NCBI RefSeq assembly: GCF_001704415.2
Contig: NC_030826.1
Span: forward strand, 53,463,362-53,527,361
Reading direction: 5' to 3'
DNA: 64,000 bases
Origin: Capra hircus
Lineage: Eukaryota > Chordata > Mammalia > Artiodactyla > Bovidae
In this document: positions 10,901-22,433 of the stretch, in pieces
How positions within the stretch are numbered: position 1 is the first letter of the stretch
Layout: each line of letters starts with the position of its first letter
Position numbers and translations under genes: made by a program
The notes under the pieces: generated by a model
Told to the model about the DNA's origin: nothing
What the model saw: only the letters and a program-made list of their open reading frames with translations
The model's database searches: none

Positions 10901-11734
10901 CTCCCTGGACTCATCCTGCTTGGTCCTGCATGCTAGCTATTCCCCTTTGCTCTGCCATGGCCAGGTGGCCCTATCTGGTCTCAGCCGGGAACTTCCTACT
11001 CGGACACACACTCAGTTCCTTGCAGATGAACTCTGGCCACTAGGGAGAATTGAGGCTGCCTTAGAGAAGCAGTTGTATATTTATTCATTAACTCATCCGC
11101 TAACACATTTACTTAGGGTCTCTGATGAGCGGGCTCTGTGCTAAGAAAAGGGGAAGCACCTTTGGAAAGCCCGCCATGCCAGATCCCCTTGTTATTGCTT
11201 TGTTTAGGGGGAGTAGCGGTGTGTCTTACTGAGAGGTGCTGTGGGTGAAGATAGTGAAGGTGAGTCATCTCCTTGGACATTTCCAAGACACAAGATCCAG
11301 AGACCTGACTGCTCCATCCCGAGAGCCAAGAGGTCCTCAGTAGGAGGGGCCGCACATGAACACACAGTGTCAACCGAGTGCGCCAGCTGGGAGACAAGTC
11401 ACGACCCTCTGGGCAGGTAGGACCCTGAACCCAGGATGAAGGCCCAGTCAGTGTGGTCCAAGTGACAAGGTGGGGCTGGAAGGCTGGGAATGGCAGGTCG
11501 ATAGGCTTCTTGCAGCAACGGCCCCGGAGGACACCATCTGGGAGGACAGCTGTTTCCAGGTGCAAAGTGTCAGGTGACAGGGCGAGCACGGGGACGTGTG
11601 CAGGGGGCCAGCTTCTTTACTGAACCCCGAGCGGGCTGTGCTTGGCAGCGTCGGCAGGAGTACCTTGACCCGGAAACCCTGGGGTCACGGGCTCAGGGCT
11701 GCCGCATCCTCAGGTGCTTACCACCCACCATTGG
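7963..11734. other. Unique non-coding block
   Basis: Nearly 3.8 kb with no recognised repeat and no credible gene. Open frames are short and mutually overlapping. An AT-rich purine stretch at 9330-9480 includes AATTAGGCTAATTACAG, and there is an A run at 9366-9377. The repeat-free nature is notable, but I cannot assign a function. Confidence 0.45.
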
Positions 11735-11885
11735 GGCTGACCTCTGTGAGTCCTCATGAGGACCCAAGGAAGTGGGGGTCATTTTACAGAGAGGAGGGTC
11801 AGTGATTGGCCTAAGGCTGCACAGATGGCCACTAAGCAGAGCCCCGGGACTTGAACTCAGGCTGTTGATGCCTCACTGCCTCCTG
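11735..11885 (-). mobile_element. MIR SINE, antisense
   Basis: Shows the antisense MIR signature: GTCATTTTACAGAGAGGAGG, then TTGGCCTAAGGCTGCACAG, then GAGCCCCGGGACTTGAACTCAGG. MIRs are ancient tRNA-derived SINEs common to mammals. This copy is heavily diverged. Confidence 0.75.
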
Positions 11886-12399
11886 TTCAGCGTGACCCCA
11901 TCTGATCTTGTTCCTTCCCCAGACCCACCCCTCCACTATTCTCATCTGGTGAAGGCCGCCTCCACACTTTTTCTCCCAGAGCTGAGAACTGGGCGGAGCT
12001 CTGCTCCTGGGCTCCGCCCTCGCTCCGTGTCCGCAACCTGCAGATCCTCCTTTGTCCCTTTTGTGCAGACACCCACTGGGCCTCCTCCCTGGACGGCAGC
12101 CCCGCCTGCTGGCTGGTCTTCCAGGCTCCCATCCTCCTCTCTGTCCTGCCTGCCTCTGCCCAATGCGAATCTGACTAAGTTCTTCCAGCTGCACTGCAGG
12201 CTGAAGGTCATGCTCCTTGTAGGGGCACAGGTGGCTTCCAGCCTCTAAGCCTGCCCACGTCTTCTCCCTCCCCTCCCTATCCGGGAGCCCCACTGGGGCA
12301 GCCTCAACCACTGGCTCTCAGAATGCACTTTGTTGCTCCAGGAGTCCACTCGTTAATCATGTCTCCTCTGCCCGGAGCTCACACCCACATTCCTAGTCT
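11886..12399. other. Unique non-coding block
   Basis: Pyrimidine-rich unique sequence. Open frames on both strands (11772-12311) overlap completely and carry only low-complexity Ser/Pro/Arg content. No gene is called. Confidence 0.45.
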
Positions 12400-12656
12400 G
12401 TTTGGCAAACTCCTATTCATACATCAAAACCCAGCCTCTCATTTACCTTCCATTCTTTTGCCTTCTGGTCTACTTCTGACTGCTCTAAACATTCTGTTGT
12501 GTCCTGATCACTTACTGTGACTGATCTGCTCACCAGTCTCTGCCCTCCTCTGGACTCTGAATCCCCACCCGCTGAAGGCATAAAGAGATGTTGGAAGCAT
12601 CCATTTCTGCTCAGCATCTAGCAGAGCCTGGCTCAGAGTGAGTGCTCAGTAATGCT
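12400..12656 (+). mobile_element. L2-type LINE 3' end
   Basis: The order of motifs fits an ancient L2 3' terminus: CAAACTCCTATTCATACATC, AAAACCCAGCCTCTCATTTACC, a CTGATCACTTACTGTGACTG-like stretch, then AGCAGAGCCTGGCTCAGAG and TGAGTGCTCAGTAATG. Identity is low. A MIR 3' end is possible for the last 50 bp, because L2 and MIR share that tail. Confidence 0.55.
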
Positions 12657-13339
12657 GGTTGGTGGTGGTTGGTGGCCCCAGTCCTTGCCCACCTGCCATC
12701 CCTCAGCCTCCAGCTTGTGTACCACCCTGCAGACATGGGAGCCTGCCTGCGCTTTACTAAAGGGCCTGCTTCTCTCTTGTAGCCTCTGTATTCTCTGCCC
12801 AGAAGACCATCTCTCCTGTGGCCTGAGCCCTCTGGTCTGCTTCTCCACTTCTTTGCTCAAAGAGCTGGTCATGGCGGAGGTGAAAAAACAAGATGCAGTT
12901 TTCCTCTGCAGAAAGGAGTATGTTCCAGCCAAGTTGGCTGATGAGTGATTTTCTGCAAGTAGAATAATTGGACATGTGTTCCCATGGCAACAGTGCCTTT
13001 CCTGGAAACCGTTTGGAAGGGAAGGCAGGAGGCGAGGGACCAGCTCTGGCTTGCTGGCTGCTTCAGAGCCCTATGGGGTCGGGCCAGGCAGAGGCTGTGG
13101 TGCGGCCTCACCATCCACCCCATCCCTCACACTGCTGCCCTGGTCCCGGGGCCACAGGAATCGTTTCCATGTCCTGCTCAGAGATGTTCTGAGCTCACAC
13201 CCACAGTTCCCAGAATCTGTTGTTTCGCCCTTCCCATGAACACAAAACATCATTTAAAAAATACAGCATTTTTACAATGCACACATTCGTGATTTACAAA
13301 TGCTCTCATGAGCACTGCCCTGGGGTGTTCTGAAAAAAG
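12657..13339. other. Unique non-coding block
   Basis: No repeat family and no gene are visible. Several 60-100 codon frames are open on both strands over 12.97-13.25 kb without recognisable domains. Confidence 0.45.
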
Positions 13340-13405
13340 CCTTGGAAGGTTTATGACGTTACAATTCCCATTTTACAGATGTGGAAACTGAGACTGGCCC
13401 CAAAT
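13340..13405 (-). mobile_element. MIR fragment, antisense
   Basis: The short stretch ATTCCCATTTTACAGATGTGG, followed by AAACTGAGACTGG, is the antisense MIR core-to-tRNA boundary. It is too short for subfamily assignment. Confidence 0.6.
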
Positions 13406-14124
13406 AATTGACTGGTACACAGAGATGTGTACCAGTACACTGGGGAGATGCCAGGCAGGGGTGATCCCTGCCTGGGAGCTCAGGACACTCTCCGCCCGCC
13501 TCCGATGTGAGGTGGCCTCGCCTTAACCTCCCTCCTCCAAGCGGGGAGTTCTGGTGACTCGTCCCTGGAAGAGAGTGGCTCCCAGGAGGGGGATGTTTCT
13601 GGCTGCTGCTTCTATGTGAGATTTCGTCAGTGTCTGCCTCCCTCTCCACAGCCTGAAGGATACTGGCCTCCAATAAAAGTGGTAATTGGATGAGGAAGAA
13701 TCAAGCCCATGCTTTTCATCTCTTGTCATTTGATCTGGGAAAGCTCCCAAGTCTATGGAGTAAGAGCCACCGTCATGTCTGTCTGGAAGTGTGTGTGTGT
13801 GTGTGTGTGTGCGCACGCGCGCAGGTGAGGGCAGATGGAGACGAGGGGTGAGGATTCTCCCGGGGCTGTAGAGGCTCTGAGGACCTCCAGCTGGGTCCTT
13901 ACTACAACAGAGGCAGTGGGATCAGCAGAGGCGCCTCTGGCGAGGTGCTTGGTGTTGGAGCTCAGATGGAGCCCCACCCGCAGACTCTTCGTTCAGTACC
14001 TCATCCACAGCGAGCCCTTCCTTCCCTGTCCTCCTAGCTCTGACTATAACTTCAAGGACATTCAGTGGGAACAATGGAAAGGGTCACACCTTAAACTTTC
14101 AGAACTCCTTCCCATGTTGTTGAC
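13406..14124. other. Unique block with Z-DNA-prone TG/CG repeat
   Basis: No gene is present. Positions 13789-13823 hold a GTGTGTGTGT tract running into GCGCACGCGCGCAG, an alternating purine-pyrimidine stretch of about 35 bp. Such sequence can adopt Z-DNA under supercoiling. Confidence 0.6.
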
Positions 14125-14232
14125 GTTTTTCAACCGCTAAGTCCTGTCCAACTCTTTGCAACCCCATGGATGGCAGCATGCCAGGCCTCCCTGTCCCTCG
14201 CCATCTCCTGGAGTTTGTCCAAGTCCCCTCCC
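14125..14232 (-). mobile_element. BovB 3'-end fragment, antisense
   Basis: CGCTAAGTCCTGTCCAACTC, GCAACCCCATGGATGGCAGC, then CCATCTCCTGGAGTTTGTCC. This is the antisense last ~105 bp of BovB. The MIR/Bov-tA head motifs are absent and the sequence passes into the BovB-specific GGAGTTTGTCC region, so it is LINE rather than SINE. Confidence 0.75.
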
Positions 14233-15700
14233 AACTGGCAGGGAACTGAGAAGCCGTCATGGAGATTGCTGCACCGGCTGTAGCAGGTGAGCTGGAGGCC
14301 TCGCTGCTGGGTGTGTGCTGGAGACACTATCCGCCCTGGGCCTTCCTTCCCTGCCATGCGCCTCCCTGTCTCCCATGTGGTTTCTCTCCCTCTGCCCTGC
14401 ACGACACTCTTCTCATTCTACGTGTCAATTCCATGATTCCAAATCCTGCCAGGGGCTGATGACGCCTGGAGCCACGTCACCTCAGCCATATCCACATCTC
14501 CCTCCCTCCCCCATGTGTCTCCGGCTGCCCCTCCTCCACCGAGGGTTAGGGTCTCATTCCCCTCCCCGCAATGACTCTGGCCTTCGTGACTCACTTGTTA
14601 CCAGTAGACCCTGTGGATCACATGACTTCTGAGACAAGGTCAGAAAAGGCCAAACAGCCTCCATCTGGTCCCTTGGAATAGTCACTTTCAGACACTCTCT
14701 TGGGACATCCTTCTTGGAGCTCCGTCACCATCTGTGGGAGACTGAAGGCCCATGGAGGCCCAAGAGGTAGGTGCTCAGATGGACCAGCTCTGCTGAGGCA
14801 TTCAGTCCAGGGGCCAGGGAGGCACTTCCAGGGGATTTCGGCTCCAGTCATTCAGGTGCCCCCATACTCTGAGTCTTTCCAGCTGAGGTTTCAGACCTTG
14901 CAGAACAGACACAAGCCATCTGCATCGCTTTCCATCTGAGGTCCTGCCCCACCGCTGTGCATGATACAGGGGCTGTTTTATACCACGTTTGGAGTGGCTG
15001 GTCTCAGATAACTGAGATGGTCTCTATGTCTTTATCTTGAGGCCAGGCCTTCCTTCTGAGCTTCTGATGTATACATCCTACCCCCTGGTAAACTTTTCTG
15101 AGGTTCCAAAGCACCTGGAATCTTCCATAGGCGCATTAGACCAAAACATCCTAGGCTGAAGCATCCACATTTGAAAGCCCTGGTGATAACCTGAGCAAAA
15201 TTGGATCAAATGAGGCCCCAAGACCAACAGATAGGAGGAGTGAATGTGGGGTCCAGTTTCCACCAGCCTGTTTACAAGCTCACCCTGACCCTTGTGGCCA
15301 GCAAGGACATTTGCTGGAGACTAGCCACAGGGATGTGTTTGGCCATGGAAGAAAGCAACAGACAAGAGTGTACTTGGCTGAAGGCATGATCTTGGCCTGT
15401 GGGTACTGCCCTCCCACCACTGGCTTAGCCATCTGCTGGGACAGTGTGGAGAAGTGTTCATCCAGGAGAAGGAGGCTGTGTTTGAAAGGACACGGCTGGG
15501 GTAGCGGGTCACTGAGGCCAGGAAGAGCTACGCCCCTCAGCTTCCTGGGTCGTCTGCTTCTCTCTGGCGCAAGACTTATTTTCACCTGTGACCTAGTTCC
15601 AGCCAATAAGGTTGAATGATGCGTCCTTGGGCCTGGTGGCAACCAACAGCTGGCCAGCAGACCAGGTAGAGTTCTGCTGATAGTAGGAGTCAACTTTATA
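14233..15700. other. Unique non-coding block
   Basis: No recognisable repeat and no gene. Open frames on opposite strands overlap (14315-14632, 15280-16038). The latter reads through the CA repeat and is not credible. Confidence 0.45.
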
Positions 15701-15701
15701 G

Positions 15702-15736
<35 letters not shown>

Positions 15737-15766
15737 TGACTTTCACACATACACACACACACGCAC
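15701..15766. repeat. Back-to-back (TG)n / (CA)n microsatellite
   Basis: A run of about sixteen TG units (15702-15734) is followed after TCTGACTTTC by ACACATACACACACACACGCAC. The two arms are complementary, so a single strand could fold into a long hairpin with a ~10-nt loop. Confidence 0.85.
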
Positions 15767-16159
15767 AGTGAAACAACCAGCCTTCTGGTCGACCCTCTCA
15801 GGGGATGGCGGTCTGAGTCAGAAGGTTGCACCCCTTGTGTCTTCTGTGTGTTCCTCACTGTGTGTGGGGGGGAGATTCCTCTCCTCTGAGTGTGTGGTTG
15901 CTGCATCTCCCAGCCCCTTGAGGTGGTCGAGGCCGTGTGACCTGCTCTATGAGGAACGTGAGCAGGTTGACGCCTGCCATATCCTGAAGGGAGCGTTGAA
16001 TTGCCTGTGTGAGACTCACTAGCGCAGAGGAGGGGCAAGGCTGGACCACGCCCTGGAAGGCACCCAGTCCCCCCAGGGTAATCTCATGAGCCAGAAATAA
16101 ACCTGTCCTCTTTTTCAACCTTTTGCTTTCAACACTCTGTGATATTATAGGAAGTGTAT
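15767..16159. other. Unclassified block, possibly an ancient repeat
   Basis: Contains CATGAGCCAGAAATAAACCTG near 16086, reminiscent of the 3' ends of old mammalian repeats with a polyadenylation-like AATAAA. I cannot assign a family. No coding signal is present. Confidence 0.3.
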
Positions 16160-16480
16160 AGTTTAATTTTTTTTTTAAATAATAAAAAGGACAATCTTTG
16201 TCTTTTAGTTGGAGTATTTAATTCATTCGCATTTACTCTTATTACTGATTTGTTAGGATTTAAATCTACCACGGTACCATGGGTTTTTTACTTGTCCCAC
16301 CTATTCTGCATTCCCTGTTATTTCCTTTCTTGCCTTCTTTTGGACGAATCAAGTAAATGCTATTATTTCATTTCCTGCATCATAAGCTTGTTAGTTAAAC
16401 TCACTTACTATTCTTTTCATAGTTATCCTACTAGAGGTTGTAACATTCTTCCTTGACTTATTACAGATTAATATAAAGGA
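16160..16480 (-). mobile_element. Probable L1 remnant, antisense
   Basis: AT-rich sequence with GTCTTTTAGTTGGAGTATTT, CTGCATTCCCTGTTATTTCC, TTGCCTTCTTTTGGACGAATC and AGGTTGTAACATTCTTCCTTG in an order I recall from antisense L1M copies. Divergence is high, and I am not certain of family or boundaries. Confidence 0.4.
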
Positions 16481-17227
16481 AATATAATACTTTTCCTACT
16501 CGCCAGGCAGTGCCAGCCCTTCAGAAAAGTGAGTGCTTTTACCATCCTATTGCCTTGATGATAACTTTTAATAATATGATCTATTTCAATTTACAACATT
16601 TAATGCAATTACTAACACATAAATGCATTTAAAAATAGGATCTTTTTGTACATCTTGCTCCATAGAGCGCTCTCTTCATTCAGAAATATATTGCAGATGT
16701 TCGAGATCTAGCATATCCTTTTGAAAGTTTGTGTAGTCTTCCATTGCATGGAGTTGCGTCACTGACGAAGAGAATTCCTCCTTGATAGACATTTATCCTG
16801 TGTAATTTAGTATAAAGCAAGAATTTTTAAACACAGGAATTGTCTGTATTTGATCTATTAGACTTCAATCAATGCTGTTGTAAACAAGACATTAAATGTC
16901 AGTTTAGAATGCAATACAGTAAGAGGCTACCTTGTGAAAATTGTGAATATGCCCCACAGGATGAGTGAATCAAACAAAACAAAATGAAACACTGTCCTCA
17001 TATCAAGTGAATGGGCCCCTGTGGCCTGGGATGAAATTGCCAGTGGAACAATGCCTCCTGAAAATTGTTCGATGACCCCAAAAAAGGGCGTGGTGGTGAT
17101 GAGGACCCAGGCTGAAGGGGAACAGGATGAGATTAGTGTACAGAATACATGGGTGGGAAAAAAGTCATATTTTTAAACTTTATTTCACAGAACGTGTTTT
17201 AAAAGGCCTAACTTAATTAAGAAAGTA
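16481..17227. other. Unique AT-rich block
   Basis: AT-rich, with no gene and no confident repeat. Possible continuation of the L1 remnant on the left. The last 100 bp are A/T-rich and flank a SINE fragment. Confidence 0.4.
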
Positions 17228-17304
17228 AGGAATTCCTTGGTGACCCAGTGGCTAGACTTTCAGAGTCGTGGCCCAGGCTCAATCCCTGGTCAGGCAGCTA
17301 GTGA
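17228..17304 (+). mobile_element. ART2/CHR-like tRNA SINE head fragment
   Basis: GGAATTCCTTGGTGACCCAG, then GGCTAGACTTTCAGAGTCGTGG, CCAGGCTCAATCCCTGGTC and AGGCAGCTAGTG match the tRNA-derived head of this SINE group. It stops at the boundary of the following LTR-like sequence, so it is truncated or interrupted. Confidence 0.6.
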
Positions 17305-17660
17305 CTGCTCACGGTGAACGATGTCAGATTCATGATCTCTGAAGAAGATCTGGCTTCGGGACCAGGGACCAGGCTTGATCACTCAATAGCTTCTGAGTAG
17401 CAGAGTTTTATTAAAGTAAGAAAAGGGACTGAAGAAGCTTCTGACATAGACATCAGAAGGGGGATGGAGAATGCCTCCCTTGCTGGTCTTATCAAGGCCT
17501 AATATACTTTTTTCAGACCTGCTCCCTCAACTTACCTCTTAAATTAACAAGATTAGAACGAATAATAGAAAGATTTTACTTTCAGAACCACTTCTACTCC
17601 CGGAAGGGTTGTCAAAGGGTGGTCTGGTTTCTTGCCCTGTGAGACCTCAGTCGCCTTCTC
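17305..17660 (-). mobile_element. Probable solo LTR of a ruminant endogenous retrovirus
   Basis: GACCAGGCTTGATCACTCAATAG, CTTCTGAGTAGCAGAGTTTTATT and GACATAGACATCAGAAGGGGG match a ruminant ERV LTR that I recall only by sequence, not by certain family name. Read on the minus strand it gives a polyadenylation signal (AATAAA complement at 17407-17412) just before the R/U5 part, so the LTR points leftward. No gag, pol or env sequence adjoins it, so it appears to be a solo LTR. Its exact ends are uncertain. Confidence 0.55.
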
Positions 17661-20600
17661 CAAGGACTCTCCTGTAGGTCCCACTGCCCGGTTCGTCAAG
17701 AACGTGGTGAGGAATCTTTACCTGTGATGCTGGAGTGCCAGCTGTGGTGGGGGTAAGTCCCAGGCAGTGCTGAGAGTGCCCAGAGAGGGCAGGGCAGCCA
17801 CGCCCACTGACCTGGCTGCCAGGTGCCGTACCTATAGCAAAAACTCCCCCAGGAAAGTCACAGGAGCGATGCCTGAAATGTGCATGCCTACAGTTCACGT
17901 AGAAGATAAGTGCATGAGACCTATGTCTGCCCGTGTGCACGCCCGCTGCATGTGTGTGAGTTGCGTTTGGGTATATGTGCATTTTCCATGCAACCCCTGT
18001 TGCCATTTTCTCCACAGTGTACTGTTTCAGGCATGGAAATGCATATTGATCCAAGACATTCTTTGCCTTCCAGCACCTCATGATGCTCAGAGTTTGGAGA
18101 GTTGTATCTGTCATAAACTGTCCTCAAATTAAGTGCCTGTGATTTCATGGCTTTCTATGGGTTGGCTGGTAGTTCTTTCCTGGGCAGGTTTAGCTGACGG
18201 AATGGTCAGGTGATGGCTGGAGTGGGGCTGGGGGTTCCAGGACCACTTTACCCACCTTTCAGCAGCTGGCAGGCCACATGTCCACGGATCCCAGCTCAGG
18301 CCACCCATCTCTGCTCTGCGAGGCCTCTAACCCCCCAGGAGGTGAGTCCCAGCCTCCTCCCTTTGAGCTCAGGGGTCCACAGTGCACAAGCGCTTTCCAA
18401 GCCTCCGTGGTGTCGTGCTTGCTGTCCTCACACTGGTAAAGCTGGTCATGCGACCAGGCTCAGAGCCAGCAACGCAGGGGCTGGGGTCATAGCTATAAGC
18501 AGGCATGAGCAAGCTGGGGCCATGCCGGACAATAATCTACCCCAGACGGGCAAGAAGATGAAACTCTCCTTGGCCAGCAATATAATGAAGATAAAACTCG
18601 AATGCTCCACCATCTTAATAATTGAAAAAAAAATCCCACATTACTCCCAAGGTAAACCAGTAGTGGTCAATCTGGGGACTGATCTTCTGATAGAATCTAA
18701 TACTTTCTGGTTCAATCGGTGTTCAACATGAGAGGGACTTTCTGCCCTCCAAGGTTTCATTATGGGCTTGGCTGCGGGAAAGTTAGCTACCTGTGGATCA
18801 GTGTGGCTGCAACCAGTGCTGACAAACAGGGTACATGTGGTGGTGTCGGGGTGGGGGAGGGTACAAAGTGCCCTCAACCAGATCTCTAGCTGGGTGGTTT
18901 TGCTGTTTAATGTGGTTTGCTGCTGTTTCAACTTTTCCCAGCGTGTTTGAAAGCGTCGGGCTGTAGAGCCCTGGGGACCAGGCATCTGGCTGTCCCGTTC
19001 TGTGTAGATGCTGAACACGGTGCAGAATACAGTGGAGCTGGCATGGATGGAGCCCTGGCAGCCAGTTCTCACCTGATGCCAGTCGTCTTCACTTCTGCCC
19101 ATTTGGAGCTGGAGGGTTCCAGGGGCCCGGGGTAGAGGCAGGCCCTAGTATCACCCTTGCCTCAGAGAGGAGGTGGTGGCTGCTGCAAAGGGCTTCAGAC
19201 ATGGGAAGGGATGTCTGGTCCTTCAACTCCAGCCACGGCAACTCTGATTTCCCTGGGACCCTGATAGGGATTGTCAGCCCCTTACTTCTGAGCCCGGACC
19301 CGTCTCCTCTCCCCTTCACCTCTCCTGCGTGCCCTTTCCTGCAGACTCTGTCCCCACCCTGGGAGGAGAATGGGAGATGACCCAGCAGATCGCCTGGAAT
19401 AAAATAATCAAAGACCCCTGATTCATCGGAGGGCCTTGGCTGCCAAGGAAATTCTCCTGAAGGCTTTCTTTTCTTCAGCAGCTGCTTCCCAGGGTCAGGG
19501 ACTGACAGCGTTTGCGTTTCTGCCAACTGTCTGTGACTCAGAGGCTGAGGCATGCAGGAAGGAGAGTGCTGAAGATCCAGATGTGGGGTGCGGATGGGGT
19601 AAGTGAGGGCCCCGCGTGTGGGAGCAATGAAGATGGTAGCAGTACCAATACCCGCCGACCAGTGGGGGTGTGTGTGGAGCCTTTCTCTGGGCCGGAGCTT
19701 TGCATATTTGCTCTCCCATAATTCTCATCACATCACCCTTGGGAATGAGGGTGGGGGCATCTGCTAACGCCCTGATTGGATGAGGAGGAAGCAGAGGTTG
19801 CTAGAGAGAGAGTGTCTTTGATTCCAAAGTCCCATCTCTTCAAGGTCATGAGATGCTGCCTCTTGGGCCCCAAGGTCTGTCCCCAAAGCAAATGAAGGTC
19901 AGCCTCACAGAACATGGAAGACGTTCCCAAGGCAGCGCTGAGGGGCGGGGGTGGGGGGTCGGGGTGGGTGGATGGAGAACCGCTGGGCATCAGAAGGGAA
20001 AGGGAGAGAATGGATCTATATTGCTCATCTCAGGTGAGGCTGGTACCCTGTGGGTCTCTCTGGCAGCCCGCTCTCTGCTGGTGCAAGCCCGTGGAGGCCC
20101 GGAGACAGTGGACACTCCTGCTCATACACATGGCAACCACTCACTGCCTCTGAAGGACAGGTGTGAGCAGGTGGGAGGTAAATACAAAAGGCCATGAACA
20201 AGAACCTGGCTCTTGAGAGCTGAAGCTTTCTCAAGCTAATGGTCCAAACAGCAGAGCGGATGAAGAGCTCAAAGAAACGAGGCAAAAAGTTTTCTTAACA
20301 ACTGTGGTGTCAGGCCCTGAAGACAAAACCACCCAGCTGCAGACAGCTCGGAGCTCCGGCATGCCTGGACCCCTCCTCTTTCTGCCCTCTGCAGCTGGCG
20401 CAAGCGCAGTGCTTGTGCTCAGCCCCCTCCGCCCCAGCTGGTACCCTGGCCTGACTCCAAGGCGCAGAAAGGCCATGCAGTGTTCTCTCTCCTTTCTGGT
20501 CCTCAGAAGCTGTGAGTCATGCGTTTGTATTTTTAGCAACACGCAGGAATCTGCTGCATGAGAAGGAATCAGAGGGACACTTGCATGATTAACCTAACAA

Positions 20601-21004
20601 AGACAATTAATTTGGATCAAACACACAGGGAGGGGGCTGGCCAGACCGTGTTCCTGGAGCCAGGAAAGGTGGGCAGGGCTGGCAGTGCCCCTGGGATGAA
20701 CGTGCCCCAAGCATTTCCCTGGCCAGTGACATGGTGCTGCCTTTCTTGGAGGGTGGTGGGCAGGGTCCTGGAGCCCTGGGCATTGTGGACACCAGTCTGG
20801 CTCAGAGCAACCCTGCCCCACTTGGAAAGGTTGGCGAGCTGGTGTGTTGAGTACTCAAGCTGCCAAACAAGCTGCATGGCCTCCTAGGAGTGCTGCCCAC
20901 TCTCATCACATGGTTTTTTTCCCCATCCCCATCTCCACCCTCAACCTCATCCCATGCCCATCACCCAGGAAGATCTTGACCCGCCCAGGCATCTCACTGA
21001 ACAC
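17661..21004. other. Unique non-coding block
   Basis: About 3.3 kb of mostly unique sequence. G-rich tracts occur at 19944-19975 (plus strand, quadruplex-prone). Positions 20575-20620 are AT-rich with ATTAACC and CAATTAATTTGG. No credible gene; the many 60-170 codon frames overlap on both strands. Confidence 0.45.
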
Positions 21005-21115
21005 ATGGCATGTATTTTCCCATCGACTTAATCCTTCCTAATAGCCCTGGGAAGTAGTCACTAAAACCATCCCATTTTGCAGATGAGTAAACTGAAGACC
21101 AGAGAGATTTGGGTC
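21005..21115 (-). mobile_element. MIR SINE, antisense
   Basis: ATCCTTCCTAATAGCCCTGG, CATCCCATTTTGCAGATGAG and TAAACTGAAGACCAGAGAG are the antisense MIR core and tRNA-side motifs. The copy is short and diverged. Confidence 0.65.
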
Positions 21116-21640
21116 TGACCTCCTCAGAGGGTAACCTGAGGATGGGAGCAATTCTTGAGGGCTCCCTAGACTCCCCTGGGGCTCAGTCATGGCCTCTGAA
21201 GGGTGACCAGTCACCACAGCCAGAGAAAAGGAGGTCTGTTCCTACATTTTGGGGTCGGTCTCCCAACTCACCCTGCCTTTTTTTTTGTAAAGTAGATTCT
21301 GAGTTAAGGCAGAGATTTCTTTTAAGTCTTTATTTAACTGATTCAAAAAGCAGGTGAAAATATCTTTAGGTCCCCAGCAGTGGGGTCTGTGTTAAGGAAC
21401 AAAAGCAGATAAGGGGCACAGTCCTGAGTTAGGGCGCCGGGCCTTCTGGAGCTTGGTGAGGGAGGCCCGGCGACAGGGGAGGACACTGGGGCCCTGGCTG
21501 AGCCTCTGTGCTCACCAACTGCGGGAAGCTGGGCACAGCCCCCAGGGGCTTGCTCTCTGGTCCTAGCCTAGCTGACAAGCCTGTGAGGGGAACGGAGAAT
21601 TAAATGGAGCCTGTCCCCCTGGGTGTGGCACGAGGCACCC
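21116..21640. other. Unique non-coding block
   Basis: No repeat family or gene is recognised. A short T run at 21278-21287 is the only low-complexity feature. Confidence 0.45.
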
Positions 21641-22035
21641 CATATCAGTCTCCTGTAGCCGCTGTGACAGCTTAGCACAGACCTGGGGGCGAAAGCAGCA
21701 AAGATTTATTCTCTGTTGGTCCTGGAGGCCTGGAGCCCGGCATTGGCTGGGCTGTGCTCTCTCTCTCTCAGGGGCTTGAGAGCACGATCTTTCTTGCTTG
21801 CTTTTTTTGGTTTCTGATTTCTTGGCTTGTGGTTGCATCCCTCCAGCGTCGTCACATGGCCTCGTCTTCTCTCTCTCATCTCTCTCAGCCCCCCTCTTAT
21901 AGGATACTTGTGATTGCATTTAGGTCCCACCAGAAAAAAACAAGATTGCAAGTTAATCACATCTGCAAAAACCCTTTATCTAAATAAGGTCACCTTCATA
22001 GCTTCCCTGGGATTAGGACATGGACATATCTTTTT
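21641..22035. mobile_element. Ancient eutherian interspersed repeat, class not assigned
   Basis: TCAGTCTCCTGTAGCCGCTG, AGCAAAGATTTATTCTCTGTTGG, TCCTGGAGGCCTGGAG, CTTATAGGATACTTGTGATTGC, TTAGGTCCCACC, ATCTAAATAAGGTCACC and GGGATTAGGACATGGACATATC occur in an order seen in many mammalian genomes. I recognise the pattern but cannot name the family reliably. It is followed by a G-rich run (22036-22065). Confidence 0.5.
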
Positions 22036-22218
22036 TTGGGGGGTGGGGGCTGGGGGTTGAGGGGAGGAGCACCAACACACTCCTTGCTGGAAACAGCCTG
22101 GTTCCCCAGTTCTCCTGGGAAAAGCTGAAACTCTTGACCTTGGTATCTAAGATCCTCTTCAGTCTGGTCCCTGATTCCCTCTCCAGTTTCATCATTTATG
22201 TTGATTCTAACATAAATT

Positions 22219-22433
22219 GCATGCTTAGTCGCTCAGTCAGTTCTGACACTGTGATCGCATGGACTGCAGCCCAACAGGCTCCTCTGTCCATGGGATTCTC
22301 CAGGCAAGAGTATTGGAGTGGGTTGTCATGCTCTCTTCCAGGGGATCTTCCCAACGCAGGGATCAAACCTGGGTCTTCTGTGTCTCCTGAACTGCAGGCA
22401 GACTCTTTACCCGCTGAGTAATCTGGGAAACTC
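22219..22433 (-). mobile_element. Bov-tA SINE, full length
   Basis: Antisense: TGCTTAGTCGCTCAGTCAG, AGGCTCCTCTGTCCATGGG, GGAGTGGGTTGTCATGCTC, GCAGGCAGACTCTTTACCC and GAGTAATCTGGGAAACT (degenerate head). The head mutation (ACCAGGGAAGCC to AATCTGGGAAACT) weakens the A-box region. Confidence 0.9.

Noticed and set aside
15280..16038. 252-codon minus-strand frame
   Set aside because: Reads through the TG/CA microsatellite (His-Thr repeats) and shows no domain.
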